Below, piece by piece: positions 11,338-22,000 of a DNA stretch of 64,000 bases. A program made the translations under genes and the position numbers. Location of the stretch: positions 1,403,585 to 1,467,584 of the forward strand of contig NW_011887293.1 of assembly GCF_000151315.2 (NCBI RefSeq). The letters run 5' to 3'. The notes below the pieces were generated by a model. It was not told the origin of the DNA and did not search any database. It saw only the letters and a list, made by a program, of their open reading frames with translations. Numbering within the stretch: the stretch's first letter is position 1; each line of letters starts with the position of its first letter. This stretch comes from Capsaspora owczarzaki ATCC 30864. Its lineage: Eukaryota; Opisthokonta; Filasterea.

Positions 11338-11362
11338 GAGTCGTTGGCACCAACAGCAAACG
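11338..11362 (+). repeat. Second duplicated block, 3' flank of the ART-like gene
   Basis: GTTGGCACCAACAGCAAACGG here corresponds to the same sequence with one mismatch at 14829-14849, just after the ART-like gene's stop codon. Together with the block at 10560-10664 it shows that this locus once carried a longer copy of that gene's end, later split by the poly(A)-tailed insertion. From 11363 to the (TC)n tract nothing else was recognised apart from a T-run near 11551-11573. Confidence 0.6.
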
Positions 11363-11649
11363 GCTGGTTGATGAAATGCAATGGAATGATCAGAGATCGT
11401 TCCACGAAGAGACTACAGTACAGTTGATGATAGGACTAATAGTGGGGAAGCAAGATACTTCACTTATACAAAGCAACGAGTGAACACTCTCCAAATACAG
11501 ATACTTCTAAAATCAGTCCTTCAATAGAAACTTGTTGTTTAAACTATCAGGTTTTTTTTTTTTTTTTTTTTTTCTTTCTTCTCGTTCACTCTCCTCATCT
11601 CCTTCTCCTCCTCCTCCTCCTCCTTCTCTCTCTCTCTCACTCACTCACA

Positions 11650-11652
<3 letters not shown>

Positions 11653-11735
<83 letters not shown>

Positions 11736-11745
11736 CTCTCTCTCT
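11653..11745 (+). repeat. (TC)n microsatellite just upstream of a start codon
   Basis: Almost pure TC dinucleotides for about 90 bp with one TCGC interruption near 11732. The tract ends 16 nt before the ATG of the ART-like gene, so it lies in that gene's 5' UTR or core promoter. Length variation could affect expression; this is inference. Confidence 0.95.
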
Positions 11746-11761
11746 GTCTTCATTGCTCGGC

Positions 11762-14700
11762 ATGTCAAAAGACCCGATCTCGCTCATTCGCGACGCTCTG
11801 CCACCACGCCTTGTCCCTAGCGTGAAGTCGGCGCCTGAGTTCATCAAGACTCTATCCAACCGCATTCAAACTGCACGAGTCGCCGATCCCGACTTCTGCT
11901 GGAATGCCTCCGCATTCAACACTCTTCTCACCGACGACTACGCAATCGTTTCGCAAGTGGTGCAGCTTGCCCCGTTACTCCCTGTGCTTCTCGACCGCTG
12001 CCGGCCGGCCGTCGTTCGAGATTCGGAATGGGCTTTTGCGCTCATCGTCACCCTTACCCGGTGGCTTCCGTCACAACAAACAGCGACCGTGGTCAACAAG
12101 GCGGCCGTCTGGTGGGCGACTGCTGCCCGTGACCCTACTGCCTCTGCGGAAGTCCTTGTGATCTCGCTCCAAGCTGCCAGAGAGCTGCTGGCTATGAACC
12201 GCTCGCTGCACGCTCACCTACTACACGAACTGCCGACACTGCTCAAGTTGGCCCAAAAGCCGTTCGTCCAAGCAACCGCGCTCGAGCTGCTTGCCGACCT
12301 GTGCTATGACTCCCGAGAGGCGCAATTACTCGTCGAATCGCATCAGCACCAACTTCTTCAACCGCTGCAGAACCCAGCCAAGCGTGCTACTGGTGCTCGA
12401 TACCGTGCGCCTCCGAATGAGCAACAACCCGAAATGTCAACCAAGCCAATGCCAAGATCTCCGCTTCGAAAGAACTATGTCACCGAAAGCGACAAGTCCA
12501 AGCTAGACAGCCTCAACTTGACAGCTTCTCTTAGACTGCTTCAGCGACTGGCGTACATCGTTCCGCCCGAAGCTCGCGAGGGCTCAGCCTACGTCTCGGA
12601 GCCGGCGGACGAGCTGTATATCGCTGCTCGTAGTTGGGACGGCCGCAGTTCGTTTGCGACCGCAGTGGAACATGTGTCCAGCTTGTATATGCACAAGCGT
12701 TCGACGACATACGACGAGGCGACGACAAGCACGCTTGCTGCCCTTGATGAGGCAATCAAGCCCTTGACCCCATCTTCCGTGTCCTCGACCTCGAAGATAC
12801 AACCGGCCAGTCAAAGCTCGGTCAATTCGTTCGTCGTACAGTCTGCGTTGCGAGCGCTGGCGAACACCTTGTTCGCAAACCCTCCCGCGCAAAAACTGGT
12901 GTATGAGCGCAAAGGCCTGGGCGTTGTGCAACAAGTACTCGACTACATTTCTTCGAATGAGCGACTTTTATCGTCCCAGGCGTTGCGCATGCTCGTCGCC
13001 TGCGCCGACGTGGTTGGCAATCTGCTGTTCGGTGACCCAACCATGCAGGATTCGACCGCAGCTGCGAAAGCGGTGGCATCGCTTCTGCGGCTGCTTCCAT
13101 CCCTTCCTTTGAGCGAAGGAGCAGCCGTTATCAAGAACGTGAGCATCGGCACTTACCTAAGCTTCAAAACTCGCGCTTTGACTCTTGGCGGATCTGTGCT
13201 TTCCACCATTCGAGACTGGCTGCAGAGCAACACAAAGAAGAAGCCAAGCGCGTCGACCTCGATCGCAAATCCGACAAGTACAACAGCGGCGACTGCCATT
13301 GATGCGGCATCAGCTTTTTCGCTGGTACTTATCTCGACCCTGAGCAATGCTATCAAAAGTGACCAAGTGGCAGAATGGGTGGAGGCTGCGTTCGCGTCGC
13401 TCGACGTCTTTGCCGATGCTCGGCCTTTGCATGAGCCAGCGCTGGCAGTATCATCCGCTCTGTGCTTGGGCTGCCAAGAGCAGCTCAATCAGACACAACG
13501 CCAGCCACTTGAGCCCAAGATCGCGCTGTTGATTCCAGATCGTCCAGGCAGTGCTGCCGACGCGATTCGCTCAGGCACAGCTGCATGTCCGCCGTCTGGT
13601 GGTTCAACTTTGGCACCAACCTCTGCATTGTCGTTATCGTCCTCTATCGGCATCGATGTGGCACAAGTTTCCCCACCAAGCTTGGCTCTCTCTGCTACGT
13701 CATCGGACCCTTCGTCCTCGTATGCTGCTCTGCCACTCGACCATCGCGAATCCGTAATTCGCCATCTCGTACTCGTTGGGGTACACGAGACGGCGGCACG
13801 CGGCTTTGTGTCGCGTCTGCGGAGCACAGTCGAGCGCGAGCCAGTGCAGTACTGGTGCGACCGATTTTTCGAAAAGCGCGAGAGTGCGCTGGCCGAGACA
13901 TGGTACTACCAACTCCAAAATTTCTCAGCCAACCTTCAAGACATCGACAGCCGCGCTTCGTTTGTGAAGGCCGTCAGCATTGCCTTCGACATTGAGGAAA
14001 CGTTCGCTCAGCGGCTTCTACCGTTCGTTGAACGAGTGTTTTTCTGGCGTCTCGGTCTGGCGCATTGGCTCAAACTTCTTGCAGCAGCACGCCTTCCAGA
14101 ACACGCCCGAATGGCCCGTGCTCCGTCACCCTTTCGCCAAACAGCACTCTCTGAGCAGACTAATGAACACGGCTGCAGGTTGATCGACCCTCATACGGTC
14201 GGTCCGCTTGGTCAATCAGAAAAAGTACCTGCAGGTCTCTGGGACTATGTGGACGAGGCTGACCTGGAACAATTCGCAAGCGAGCGTCAAGCCCAACTGG
14301 CGCCTGCTGAAGGCTCCCGGCTTTGGTTTCACGGCTGCAGTCAACGCTCGTCTTATAGTATCAACACCGTGGGTATCCAGCCCCAATCCTATGGAGCCCA
14401 CGATTTTGGTCTCGCGCCTGCGTTTTACGTGGGGTCCCGACTCGATCTTGCCATCGAATGGGCTTATAACAGGAGCGACTCCCGTGATGACTATGTCGCT
14501 GTCTATGTGTTCACACTACCGCAAGTGCCGTCTGTGGATCTGGAAAGGCACGTCTTTGAGACGCCTGACCAACAATGGGGAGATTTCGTTCTTGCCTCAC
14601 GCAGTTTGACCGACGCGGAGCTGACCGCACGCTTTGCCAGCCCAGCTGCACAAGAGGAGCTCGCCGGTCAGCACGACGAGATGGATTTTATTCAGGGCCC

Positions 14701-14821
14701 GGTATGGCGCTCTCAGCGCACGGCAATCGAAAAATTTGAGCAGCTCGCTTGCAAGTCTCGCGGCATGTGCCAACATGTTTCTGGCTGCTTGAGTTTTGTG
14801 ATGTACTTGAAGGCTAACTGA
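11762..14821 (+). CDS. Large helical-repeat protein with C-terminal ADP-ribosyltransferase-like (DUF3990-type) domain
   Basis: Single-exon CDS of 1019 residues; the start is the first ATG after the (TC)n tract. Residues about 1-560 are rich in Leu/Ala helices and look like an ARM/HEAT-type solenoid (for example VQATALELLADLCYD, SSQALRMLVACADVVGNLLF). A Ser/Pro-rich linker follows, then a second helical block near 650-780. Near 850-955 the pattern LWFHGCSQ ... HDFGLAPAFYVGSRLDLAIEWA ... VAVYVFTL ... WGDFVLASRS resembles the H-G / DFGxGFY / AxxWA / WxxF pattern of DUF3990, an ADP-ribosyltransferase-fold family. That assignment rests on motif pattern only. No signal peptide or membrane segment is seen. 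It could ADP-ribosylate a target recruited by the solenoid, or be an inactive fold. The C-terminal tip SFVMYLKAN is duplicated 4 kb upstream. Confidence 0.7.
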   Translation: MSKDPISLIRDALPPRLVPSVKSAPEFIKTLSNRIQTARVADPDFCWNASAFNTLLTDDYAIVSQVVQLAPLLPVLLDRCRPAVVRDSEWAFALIVTLTRWLPSQQTATVVNKAAVWWATAARDPTASAEVLVISLQAARELLAMNRSLHAHLLHELPTLLKLAQKPFVQATALELLADLCYDSREAQLLVESHQHQLLQPLQNPAKRATGARYRAPPNEQQPEMSTKPMPRSPLRKNYVTESDKSKLDSLNLTASLRLLQRLAYIVPPEAREGSAYVSEPADELYIAARSWDGRSSFATAVEHVSSLYMHKRSTTYDEATTSTLAALDEAIKPLTPSSVSSTSKIQPASQSSVNSFVVQSALRALANTLFANPPAQKLVYERKGLGVVQQVLDYISSNERLLSSQALRMLVACADVVGNLLFGDPTMQDSTAAAKAVASLLRLLPSLPLSEGAAVIKNVSIGTYLSFKTRALTLGGSVLSTIRDWLQSNTKKKPSASTSIANPTSTTAATAIDAASAFSLVLISTLSNAIKSDQVAEWVEAAFASLDVFADARPLHEPALAVSSALCLGCQEQLNQTQRQPLEPKIALLIPDRPGSAADAIRSGTAACPPSGGSTLAPTSALSLSSSIGIDVAQVSPPSLALSATSSDPSSSYAALPLDHRESVIRHLVLVGVHETAARGFVSRLRSTVEREPVQYWCDRFFEKRESALAETWYYQLQNFSANLQDIDSRASFVKAVSIAFDIEETFAQRLLPFVERVFFWRLGLAHWLKLLAAARLPEHARMARAPSPFRQTALSEQTNEHGCRLIDPHTVGPLGQSEKVPAGLWDYVDEADLEQFASERQAQLAPAEGSRLWFHGCSQRSSYSINTVGIQPQSYGAHDFGLAPAFYVGSRLDLAIEWAYNRSDSRDDYVAVYVFTLPQVPSVDLERHVFETPDQQWGDFVLASRSLTDAELTARFASPAAQEELAGQHDEMDFIQGPVWRSQRTAIEKFEQLACKSRGMCQHVSGCLSFVMYLKAN

Positions 14822-15081
14822 ACAGGCTGTTGGCACCAACCGCAAACGGCGAAACAATGAACCGGCGAAACAACTCAGCGACGGCAACGACGCATCCCTT
14901 GAAATTTCCGTTGTTGCTGCTGCTAGCGGTGGTTGTACTTGATGCAATGGAAATTCAATGTGGTACATTCAGTCAATGCATTCATTCAGTCAATTTTGTT
15001 TGTGCGTTTGAGCGAAGGCGGCACGCGAGTGAGAGCGAGCTTTATCATCCGAGCTGCACAAATTTGGCCCAACGCTCAAGA

Positions 15082-18000
15082 ATGACGACTCTGACTGAGA
15101 TGACTATCACTCGTAGCCACCCGAGTCGTCGCCAGCAGAGCGGGAGCAGAGCGGCTCAGAGTCATCGGCAATCACTACGCACCCGCTCGGCCGTGTCGCG
15201 CGCAGTCGCCATCGCATGCACTACGTTGATGCTGCTTGCATGTACTACTAGCAGTTGCAGCGGCAGCACCGTCAGTAGTGCCAGTCGCAGTAGCGATGCA
15301 GAGTGGCAAGCGATGCTCACTGCGGCTGGACTGCCCGTGGATCTCCCTCGACCAACGCCGCCGCCACCGCCTGGCACTGCGTGTGGCTGCTCAGTCCCAT
15401 CACAGCCGCAGCAGGAAGATGGCAGCGGTGATGGCCAGCAGTCCTCCGCGTCCTGCGCCGCTGCTGCATCCTCAGGTTTCAGCAATTACAACACGCACCA
15501 TTACCATGACTGTAATTCCCATTCCCTTGACCAGGACTACCATTGGAGCGAATTTCCTACTGCACTGACATACACTGCGACGGATGACCAAGCGCGAGGC
15601 GGATGGCGAGTCGCCCAAGATCAGGATCAGGATCCATCTCAGGATCAATTTCAGGATCAACTGCAAAGTGCCGATTCCTCCAATTCCCGCTCAGACGCGA
15701 TCGCACTCGCACACGCGTACAAGAAGGGCCAAATCGCAGTCGAAAGGGTGCCGTTCGTGGACGACTCAACCCAAAGGCAATCATCACCCGACAGCAATCC
15801 GCCGCGCGCTTCACAGATTGCACGGAAGCCTCGCCCGCACCGATTTGCCCCGCCGAACGACAGGCACAAGGTGCTGCAAAAGCTGTTTGGCGCGCACGGA
15901 GCCAAGGTGTTTGCCACCGTTTTTGAACGACAGTTCCTGCACATTCGTCACCATCGCGCCGCAAGCCAGCCAGAACTCGATCTGCGTCGCTTGATCCATC
16001 CAGACGACCTTGTTGCCATCACCCGCGTCTACAAGCTCGTAATCAATCACGAGTTTCTTGTCATCAAAAACGAAAAGGCCGTCTACCCCGTGGACAGACC
16101 AGCAACTAACACGGCGCTGCTGGTTGCTGTGCACGACGGCGCAACCGTCATCCTTATCTCGGCCCACAACTTCCACGCGCCGTTGATGCGGCTCGTGGCC
16201 GACGTGGAGCAAACGTTGGGCGTGTTTTCCGACGTCTCGGCCACATTCACCGGGCCCGTCGATTACTTTTCGCGGCCGCGCTCTCCAATGTTCGATTTGA
16301 TTCTAGTCCAGACGTTTGGTTCACAGGTAACGAAGAGATCGTTGTGGCGTTTCCCATTCTCGTGCCTTTGGGCTTGTTTGGGCTGTTTCAGCGGGTTGCC
16401 TTTTTTTCGACTCATGGCATTGTTCGTGGTGCAGATCTGGCGAGTGTGTGAGCCCATATTCCCGCTCCCTAATGACAAGTACGATGGCAATTTTATGCCG
16501 AGCGAAGCTCTCCAGCACTGCGTTGACGCACATCTTCAAGCAGGCGATGGTCAGTGATTGGTTTTTTTTTTGTTGTTTTTGTTGGTTTTGTCGTTGTTGT
16601 TGCTTGTTTTTGTTTCTGCTGCTCTGCATGACTTGCTCTTTCGGGACCCATCTCTGCCTTCTCTGACGTTTGTTTGGATTGACTTCTTCAGTGCTTTATA
16701 TTCCTCGAGGGACGATCATTTCATCAAGAGCGACTGACGAAGCTTCCCTTCACGTTACTATCAGTCTGCATTCTCACGACGCCTTCACATGGCACACGGT
16801 GCTGGAAACTTCGCTTCGGGTAAGTTGCTCTTCTGCTGATGCAATGCACTCGTCTGTTCTTTGTTTTCTTTGTGCTGGTCTGACGCGTGCTCTTCTTCCC
16901 ATGCCCTTCGCATGGCGCTTTCCCCTCTAGGCACTCGTTTCCGCAAACCCGCAATTCGAAGAGCCCATCTACATTCCGCGGTTTGAGTTCCCGCCAATGG
17001 ACACTTTTGTGCCATTTTTGTCGCGGCCGAAGCTGTCGCAGCACCCTGCTGTCGGCTTGTTGCAGCTGCTCGAAAATTCGGGCTGGTCTCGATCGCAGCA
17101 ATTTGAACGACCCATGCGGATTGGATCTGGCATGCTGTTGAACTTGTTGCTCAGACTTGTCAGCATCGCGCCGGACGATACGAGTACTCGGCAAACGTTC
17201 CCAGCCTGGCTGCTCGTGGACCGCGCCAACCTCGAGCCGACTGCCACCAACCTCAAGGCCATCACGGAGCATATCGAGTTTTTGATCGTCCATCTGCTGG
17301 ATGTCTTGGAGACGCGCCTCCATTTTGTCCAGTATTACATGACACTGAGCCCTGCCCGACACCGCGTGTTGCAAGAGCGGTCCCGCGCGCGTGGTCCCGA
17401 ACCGTCAAGAAAGCAGCAAGCGAGTGATGAGTTGCTGAATCAAGCGGTGCGGGATTGGGATGCTGCAGTCTATCGGTCGTTGCTGCAGGAGACCATGTCC
17501 GAGGAGGATTTGGAGAACGTCCGTCATATCACGAGCCGGCTTCGAGAGCTGCTCAGACCAGCACTGGCCCAAGACAAGCTGGCCACAATTGTAAACCACG
17601 CGATCGAAAACGTGCGACAAGACCAGCTGGCGGGGCTTTTGGCGCAGCCATTCAATTTTACCAGCCTGGCGCGCATTCCTGACCTGACGCTGAATGCACG
17701 ACTCCAGCGACCGGCGCGTATGCTAGCAGGCACAATCCCCCTCAACTTTGAAGACGGCGAAACAGATCTTCCCGCCACACCGCTGTTTGCGTGCAATCGC
17801 GTCCGCGTCAACGTCGACGTGGACGCTGCCCGAATCATTGCGCTCGTACTCAAGGCCCGAGGCCCGTTTTCTGTCGGCAATGTGGCCGTACTTGCGTCCC
17901 AGCTGGCTTTCGACCAGGACGACGTGGACGAGTTTTGGACGCAGGAAGGCAAGGAAGGTGGAGGTGACGTTGAAGCCGCACCCGATGCCCAGGCTTCTCT

Positions 18001-18169
18001 CGAGCTTCTCTCTCTAAAAGAGCGCGAACGCGTAGAGACTCTGGCGTTGACCATTGCCAAAGACCTCGTGTCGAATGGCTGTCTGCAAATCGCACAGACG
18101 GAGCTCTACCGCGAGCGGGTTCTCGGATGGGAGCTGCCCAACGAGCTTTCCTCGTTTTTGAAAATGTGA
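15082..18169 (+). CDS. NO66/MINA-like JmjC (cupin) protein lacking the HxD iron motif
   Basis: Exons 15082-16326, 16435-16549, 16692-16819 and 16931-18169 give 908 residues. The family (RIOX1/NO66, RIOX2/MINA) hydroxylates ribosomal proteins using Fe(II) and 2-oxoglutarate. Family landmarks are FERQFLHIRHHRA (F..KPLxIxR), GATVILISAHNFHAP, LVQTFGSQIWRVCEP (near 403-420), GDVLYIPRGT (about 452) and SLHVTIS with a following TW (about 473). The third iron ligand, His in SLHVTIS, is present. The HxD pair expected in the P-H-Y-D-D stretch reads P-R-S-P-M near 395-400, so both other ligands are absent. A winged-helix-like C-terminal half follows. The first ~200 residues are Ser-rich with a hydrophobic run (VAIACTTLMLLACT), hinting at membrane targeting rather than the nucleolus. 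An earlier in-frame ATG exists at 14857. Confidence 0.8.
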
Positions 18170-19024
18170 ATTGCGGGGGGTTGCGCGTGTGTGTTTCATG
18201 TGGCTTTGAGCTTGCTCGGAGTTGGTTGACCACTGAGTTTTTGGTATAGATCTACTTTTTGTTTCCTGTTCTTCATATCTTTCTCTCGCAACCAAGCTGA
18301 TTCATCCGTTTCTTGTATCTGTCTGTATGTTGGTCATTTTATTGTATTCCCAAATGCACCCAACATTTGAAGTCAGTTCAGTCCTTTTTTGTTGTGGTTT
18401 ATTCTGCTGTAAGGAAGCAAAGCCAAAACTACAAAAATACAAGAATAAAAGAAAGAATACGCGATGCGAATGCGAGATTTTCGCCTTTTCCCATGGCAAT
18501 CTCCTCCCTTTTTTTTTTTTCTCGTTCCACACGTCGTTCATCCTCACTCGCGGCCCTCGCTGTCTGTCCTCCTCTCTCTCTCTCCCCCTCCACCATTGCT
18601 GGGGTATTTTCACCCTCACTGCTTCCCTGAGTTTCTCTCTCCTTCTCTCTCTCTCATTGCTCACCGTGTTGTGCTCCATTCTTTTTTTTTTTTTTCTTTT
18701 TTTACCGCATCCAACTCACCTTCCCCTCCTTTTGTCGCTCTGCCTCCCTCCTCCCCCCTCCCCCTCCCCAAACCCTTCCAGCGCCTAGTCACTAGCATTA
18801 CACCCGCACTCGTCAAAAAAGTGGGACGCAGCGCTCTGGCAATCCGGGATTTTGTCGTGAACTTGACCGCCGCTTCCTATTTTGGTGCTCGTTCCTCGAA
18901 GCATTCAGAGACGCGCTGCTTCCCCCTCTCGCTAACCCTAACCCAACGGTCGCCAGCTTCCCTATCAGAAGGCCCGTTTGGCACCACTCTCAACAAGCAC
19001 AACTCGGGACAGTGGCGAGCAGTG
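18170..19024. other. Intergenic / 5' UTR of receptor kinase, pyrimidine-rich
   Basis: Contains T runs (for example around 18511-18521 and 18680-18694), many CT-rich stretches and a short CTAACCCTAACCC (18933-18945). The reading frame of the next gene is open upstream to 18464 but low-complexity there, so the ATG at 19025 was taken as the start. No other gene is seen. Confidence 0.5.
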
Positions 19025-22000
19025 ATGACGATGACGACGTGCAACAACAGGCCTGGTCGCCTACCGATCATCCGAATGCGTCAGTTCCTACCGCTCTTAC
19101 CATGCATTGTAGCCACCACTCTCCTGGCCATCTCGACGATGCCCGCAGTCTGCGACGCCGCTTGCACGGGCACTACATCGGCTGATTTTTCACACCTGAA
19201 CACTGCTCTTGTCAGCGGAATCCCCTCCATTTGCATCGATGATACCATCACCTGGTCGGCCAACACGCCGCTGCAAATCCAGTTCTCGACCTCATTCGGG
19301 TGCAACGCCGATCAGCGATGCACGTTCGATGCCAATCACCACACTTCGTGGTTTTCATTCCCGGATAACCAAGGAAACACGCCCTTGACGGTGACCTTTG
19401 ACAGCTTTGCCTTCATCAACCTCGCGTACGCCGCAAACTCGGATGGTGGCATTGTTGTCGATCCCGACACCGCGCCGGCCATCACCCTCATCTTTAGGAA
19501 TTGCTCCTTTACATCCAACGCGAACACTGCGGTGAGGCTTTCTCGCGCGACGGACACTGTCCAGCTGATTTCCACGTCCATCACGGGCAATCTGTACACC
19601 CACAACACTCCAAGCATTTCCGTTGCCAGAGCATCTGTTGTCATGACGGACATGACTTGCGCAGGTACGCCAGCCGCTCGGGCTGTATTGCATGCCGCCC
19701 TGTTGATGCTAGGATTGATTTTCTCTCACATTGTGTGTGTGTGTGTCGTTCGTTGCAGACAACTATGCTCCGACGACGATTGGTGTCTGCTTTAGCTCGG
19801 ACTACTGTGACAATTGCAACAACGCCTTGACTATCACTGGTTCCACTTTTCGGAACAATACCGGGAAGCAGGGTGGCGCCATTGCCAGCGCAGGAACAGG
19901 AACTGTGTCCATCTCGCAGTCCACCTTCCTTGCCAACCACGCCACAGACTACGGCGGTGCCATTCAAGCGCAGCTGTGCAACTCCTTTACCCTATCCTAC
20001 AGCAATTTCACAAGCAACATTGGTGTTACAGGAGCCGGTGCGATCGCCTTGAGCAATCCGGGTCCCGCGGCCTTGGACCATGTGTCGTTTGTTGCAAACA
20101 TGTGTCTCCGTGCTGGGTGTACAGGCGGCGCTGCCAACCTGGGAACGAACGCTGGCGCTGTTGCGATGATTACGAACTCGTACTTTGAAGCGAATTTAGC
20201 ATCTGTAAGAAGACTCAGTGTCCACGGCCATTTGCATTCATTGCTATGCACAAAGGGTGTATTGAGTTCCGATCTAACCCTGCTCATTGTGTCAGGGCTA
20301 TGGCGGTGCGCTTTCTGGTGCAAGCAAAGTGCTGACGATTGCCAACACGCAATTCATCAACAATGGCTACGGAGTCACAAACAATTCCTACACACGAGGG
20401 GGCATCATGGATTTCGGCGACTGCTTGAGCATTCGAGTCAAGTAAGGTCGATACGTTTTGTCGCTGCTGCATTTGCCATGCACCGCCTTTCAAGCGAAAA
20501 AAACAAAACCAAAACAACAGTTGCTCAATCTCACAATCTTACTGACCTCTATGAAACGCCTGCATTGGTCTAGCAACTCTGTCTTCTCGGGATTTGCACA
20601 AGGTGACGGCGGATCCAACGCAATAACACTTTTCACAGCCGAGGGCGCGAACGGCGACGTGGCAGTGACCAATTGCTTGTTCGAACACATGTACTCGGGC
20701 CAAAACGGACCGATTTTGGAACTCGCGGGAACGACTGGATCACTGTCCAACACTGTCTTCCAAAACATGGTCGCGCCCGTTGCAGACTATGGCCCGGTCA
20801 CCATCTTTCCTGCCGACTCTGCACCCCCGTTTCACGCGTTCGTTGTGCGAAACTGCACTTTTGTCGACATGGTGGGGTCTCAGGGTGGGGCGCTGTTTTC
20901 TGCGCAGTCGCTCTCGGTTTCCAGCTCGACTTTTCGCAACTGCTCTGCCGTCGAGCACAATCCTGTAGGTGGGGCGATTCGAGTCAGCTTTGAAAACATT
21001 GCGAGCCCAACGAAGACAGTCAGCATCAGCTCATGCACGTTCGTCGACTGTGCTTCAACGGGCATTGACGGGAGCGGATACCAGGGAGGCGGTGCCGTTT
21101 CGATCGGGAATGCCAAGAGCGTGTCGGTGTCGCAGTCTAGCTTTGTGCGCTGTCTGTCGCTCCGACAACCAGGCGGCGCCATTGCCACCCTGGTCGACCC
21201 CGATGTCCGCGCTGTTGCTCAGCTGACAATTTCCAACTCCAACTTTACAGGCTGCATCGGCAGATACGACGGAGGCGCGATTGCGGTCGACACGCAGTAC
21301 CAAACAACAATTTCTCAGTGTCAGTTTGCCGGCAATCGCGCAATCTCTTCGAGTAACCAGCACGGAGGCGGTGCTATCTTGGTGGCTTTGAATAGCACTC
21401 TGGCGGTTGCAAACTCTGTATTCTCGAACAACTCTTCCCCGGATGGCTATGGCGGAGCCATCTACCAAGGCGCCAATACTCACTACGACGGTGCCACGAT
21501 CACGTTGACGTGTAAGCCGGAAAAAAGAAATGTCGGACTGGTGTTGTTGCGCGAATTCTCGTCGGCTTGCTTGGATCATCCATGTTCATTTTTTCCCTCT
21601 GTCGTTGTTATTGTTGCTGCTGCTGCTTGCTTGCTTGCTTTGATCTTTGTGCGTCTGAACAGCCAACCAGTTCCTGCAAAACACTGCAGCGACGGGCGGT
21701 GCCGTCGCGGTCGGCTCTCGGGGACCCGCTCAGCTTGCGCTCTTCAAAAACAATGCGTTCACCTCAAACGCTGCGCCAGCGGGTCGAGGCTCGGCAATCT
21801 ACTTTCTCGAAGATAACGATGGCGAAATGTTCAACATTTTCGTCAACTGCTCCTTTGTCAATCACACTCTAAGCCTCCCTGCGTCGACCGTGGTGCAATT
21901 CGAGAATCAGCCCCGATCAGCCTTTGTTGGCTGCACCTTTTCCAACAACACTTCCGCACAGAGTCAGTCGGACATTGGAGTCGAGTCGGACTTGACTTCC

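Noticed and set aside
11532-11825. Plus-strand and minus-strand polySer-Leu / polyArg-Glu frames over the (TC)n tracts (also 29715-30217)
   Set aside because: Products of dinucleotide repeats, not genes.
18933-18945. Telomere-like CTAACCCTAACCC
   Set aside because: Only two units; too short to be an interstitial telomere and expected by chance in C/T-rich DNA.
18464-19024. Upstream extension of the receptor kinase frame
   Set aside because: Low-complexity Ser/Leu/Phe run from CT/T tracts; the signal sequence follows the ATG at 19025.
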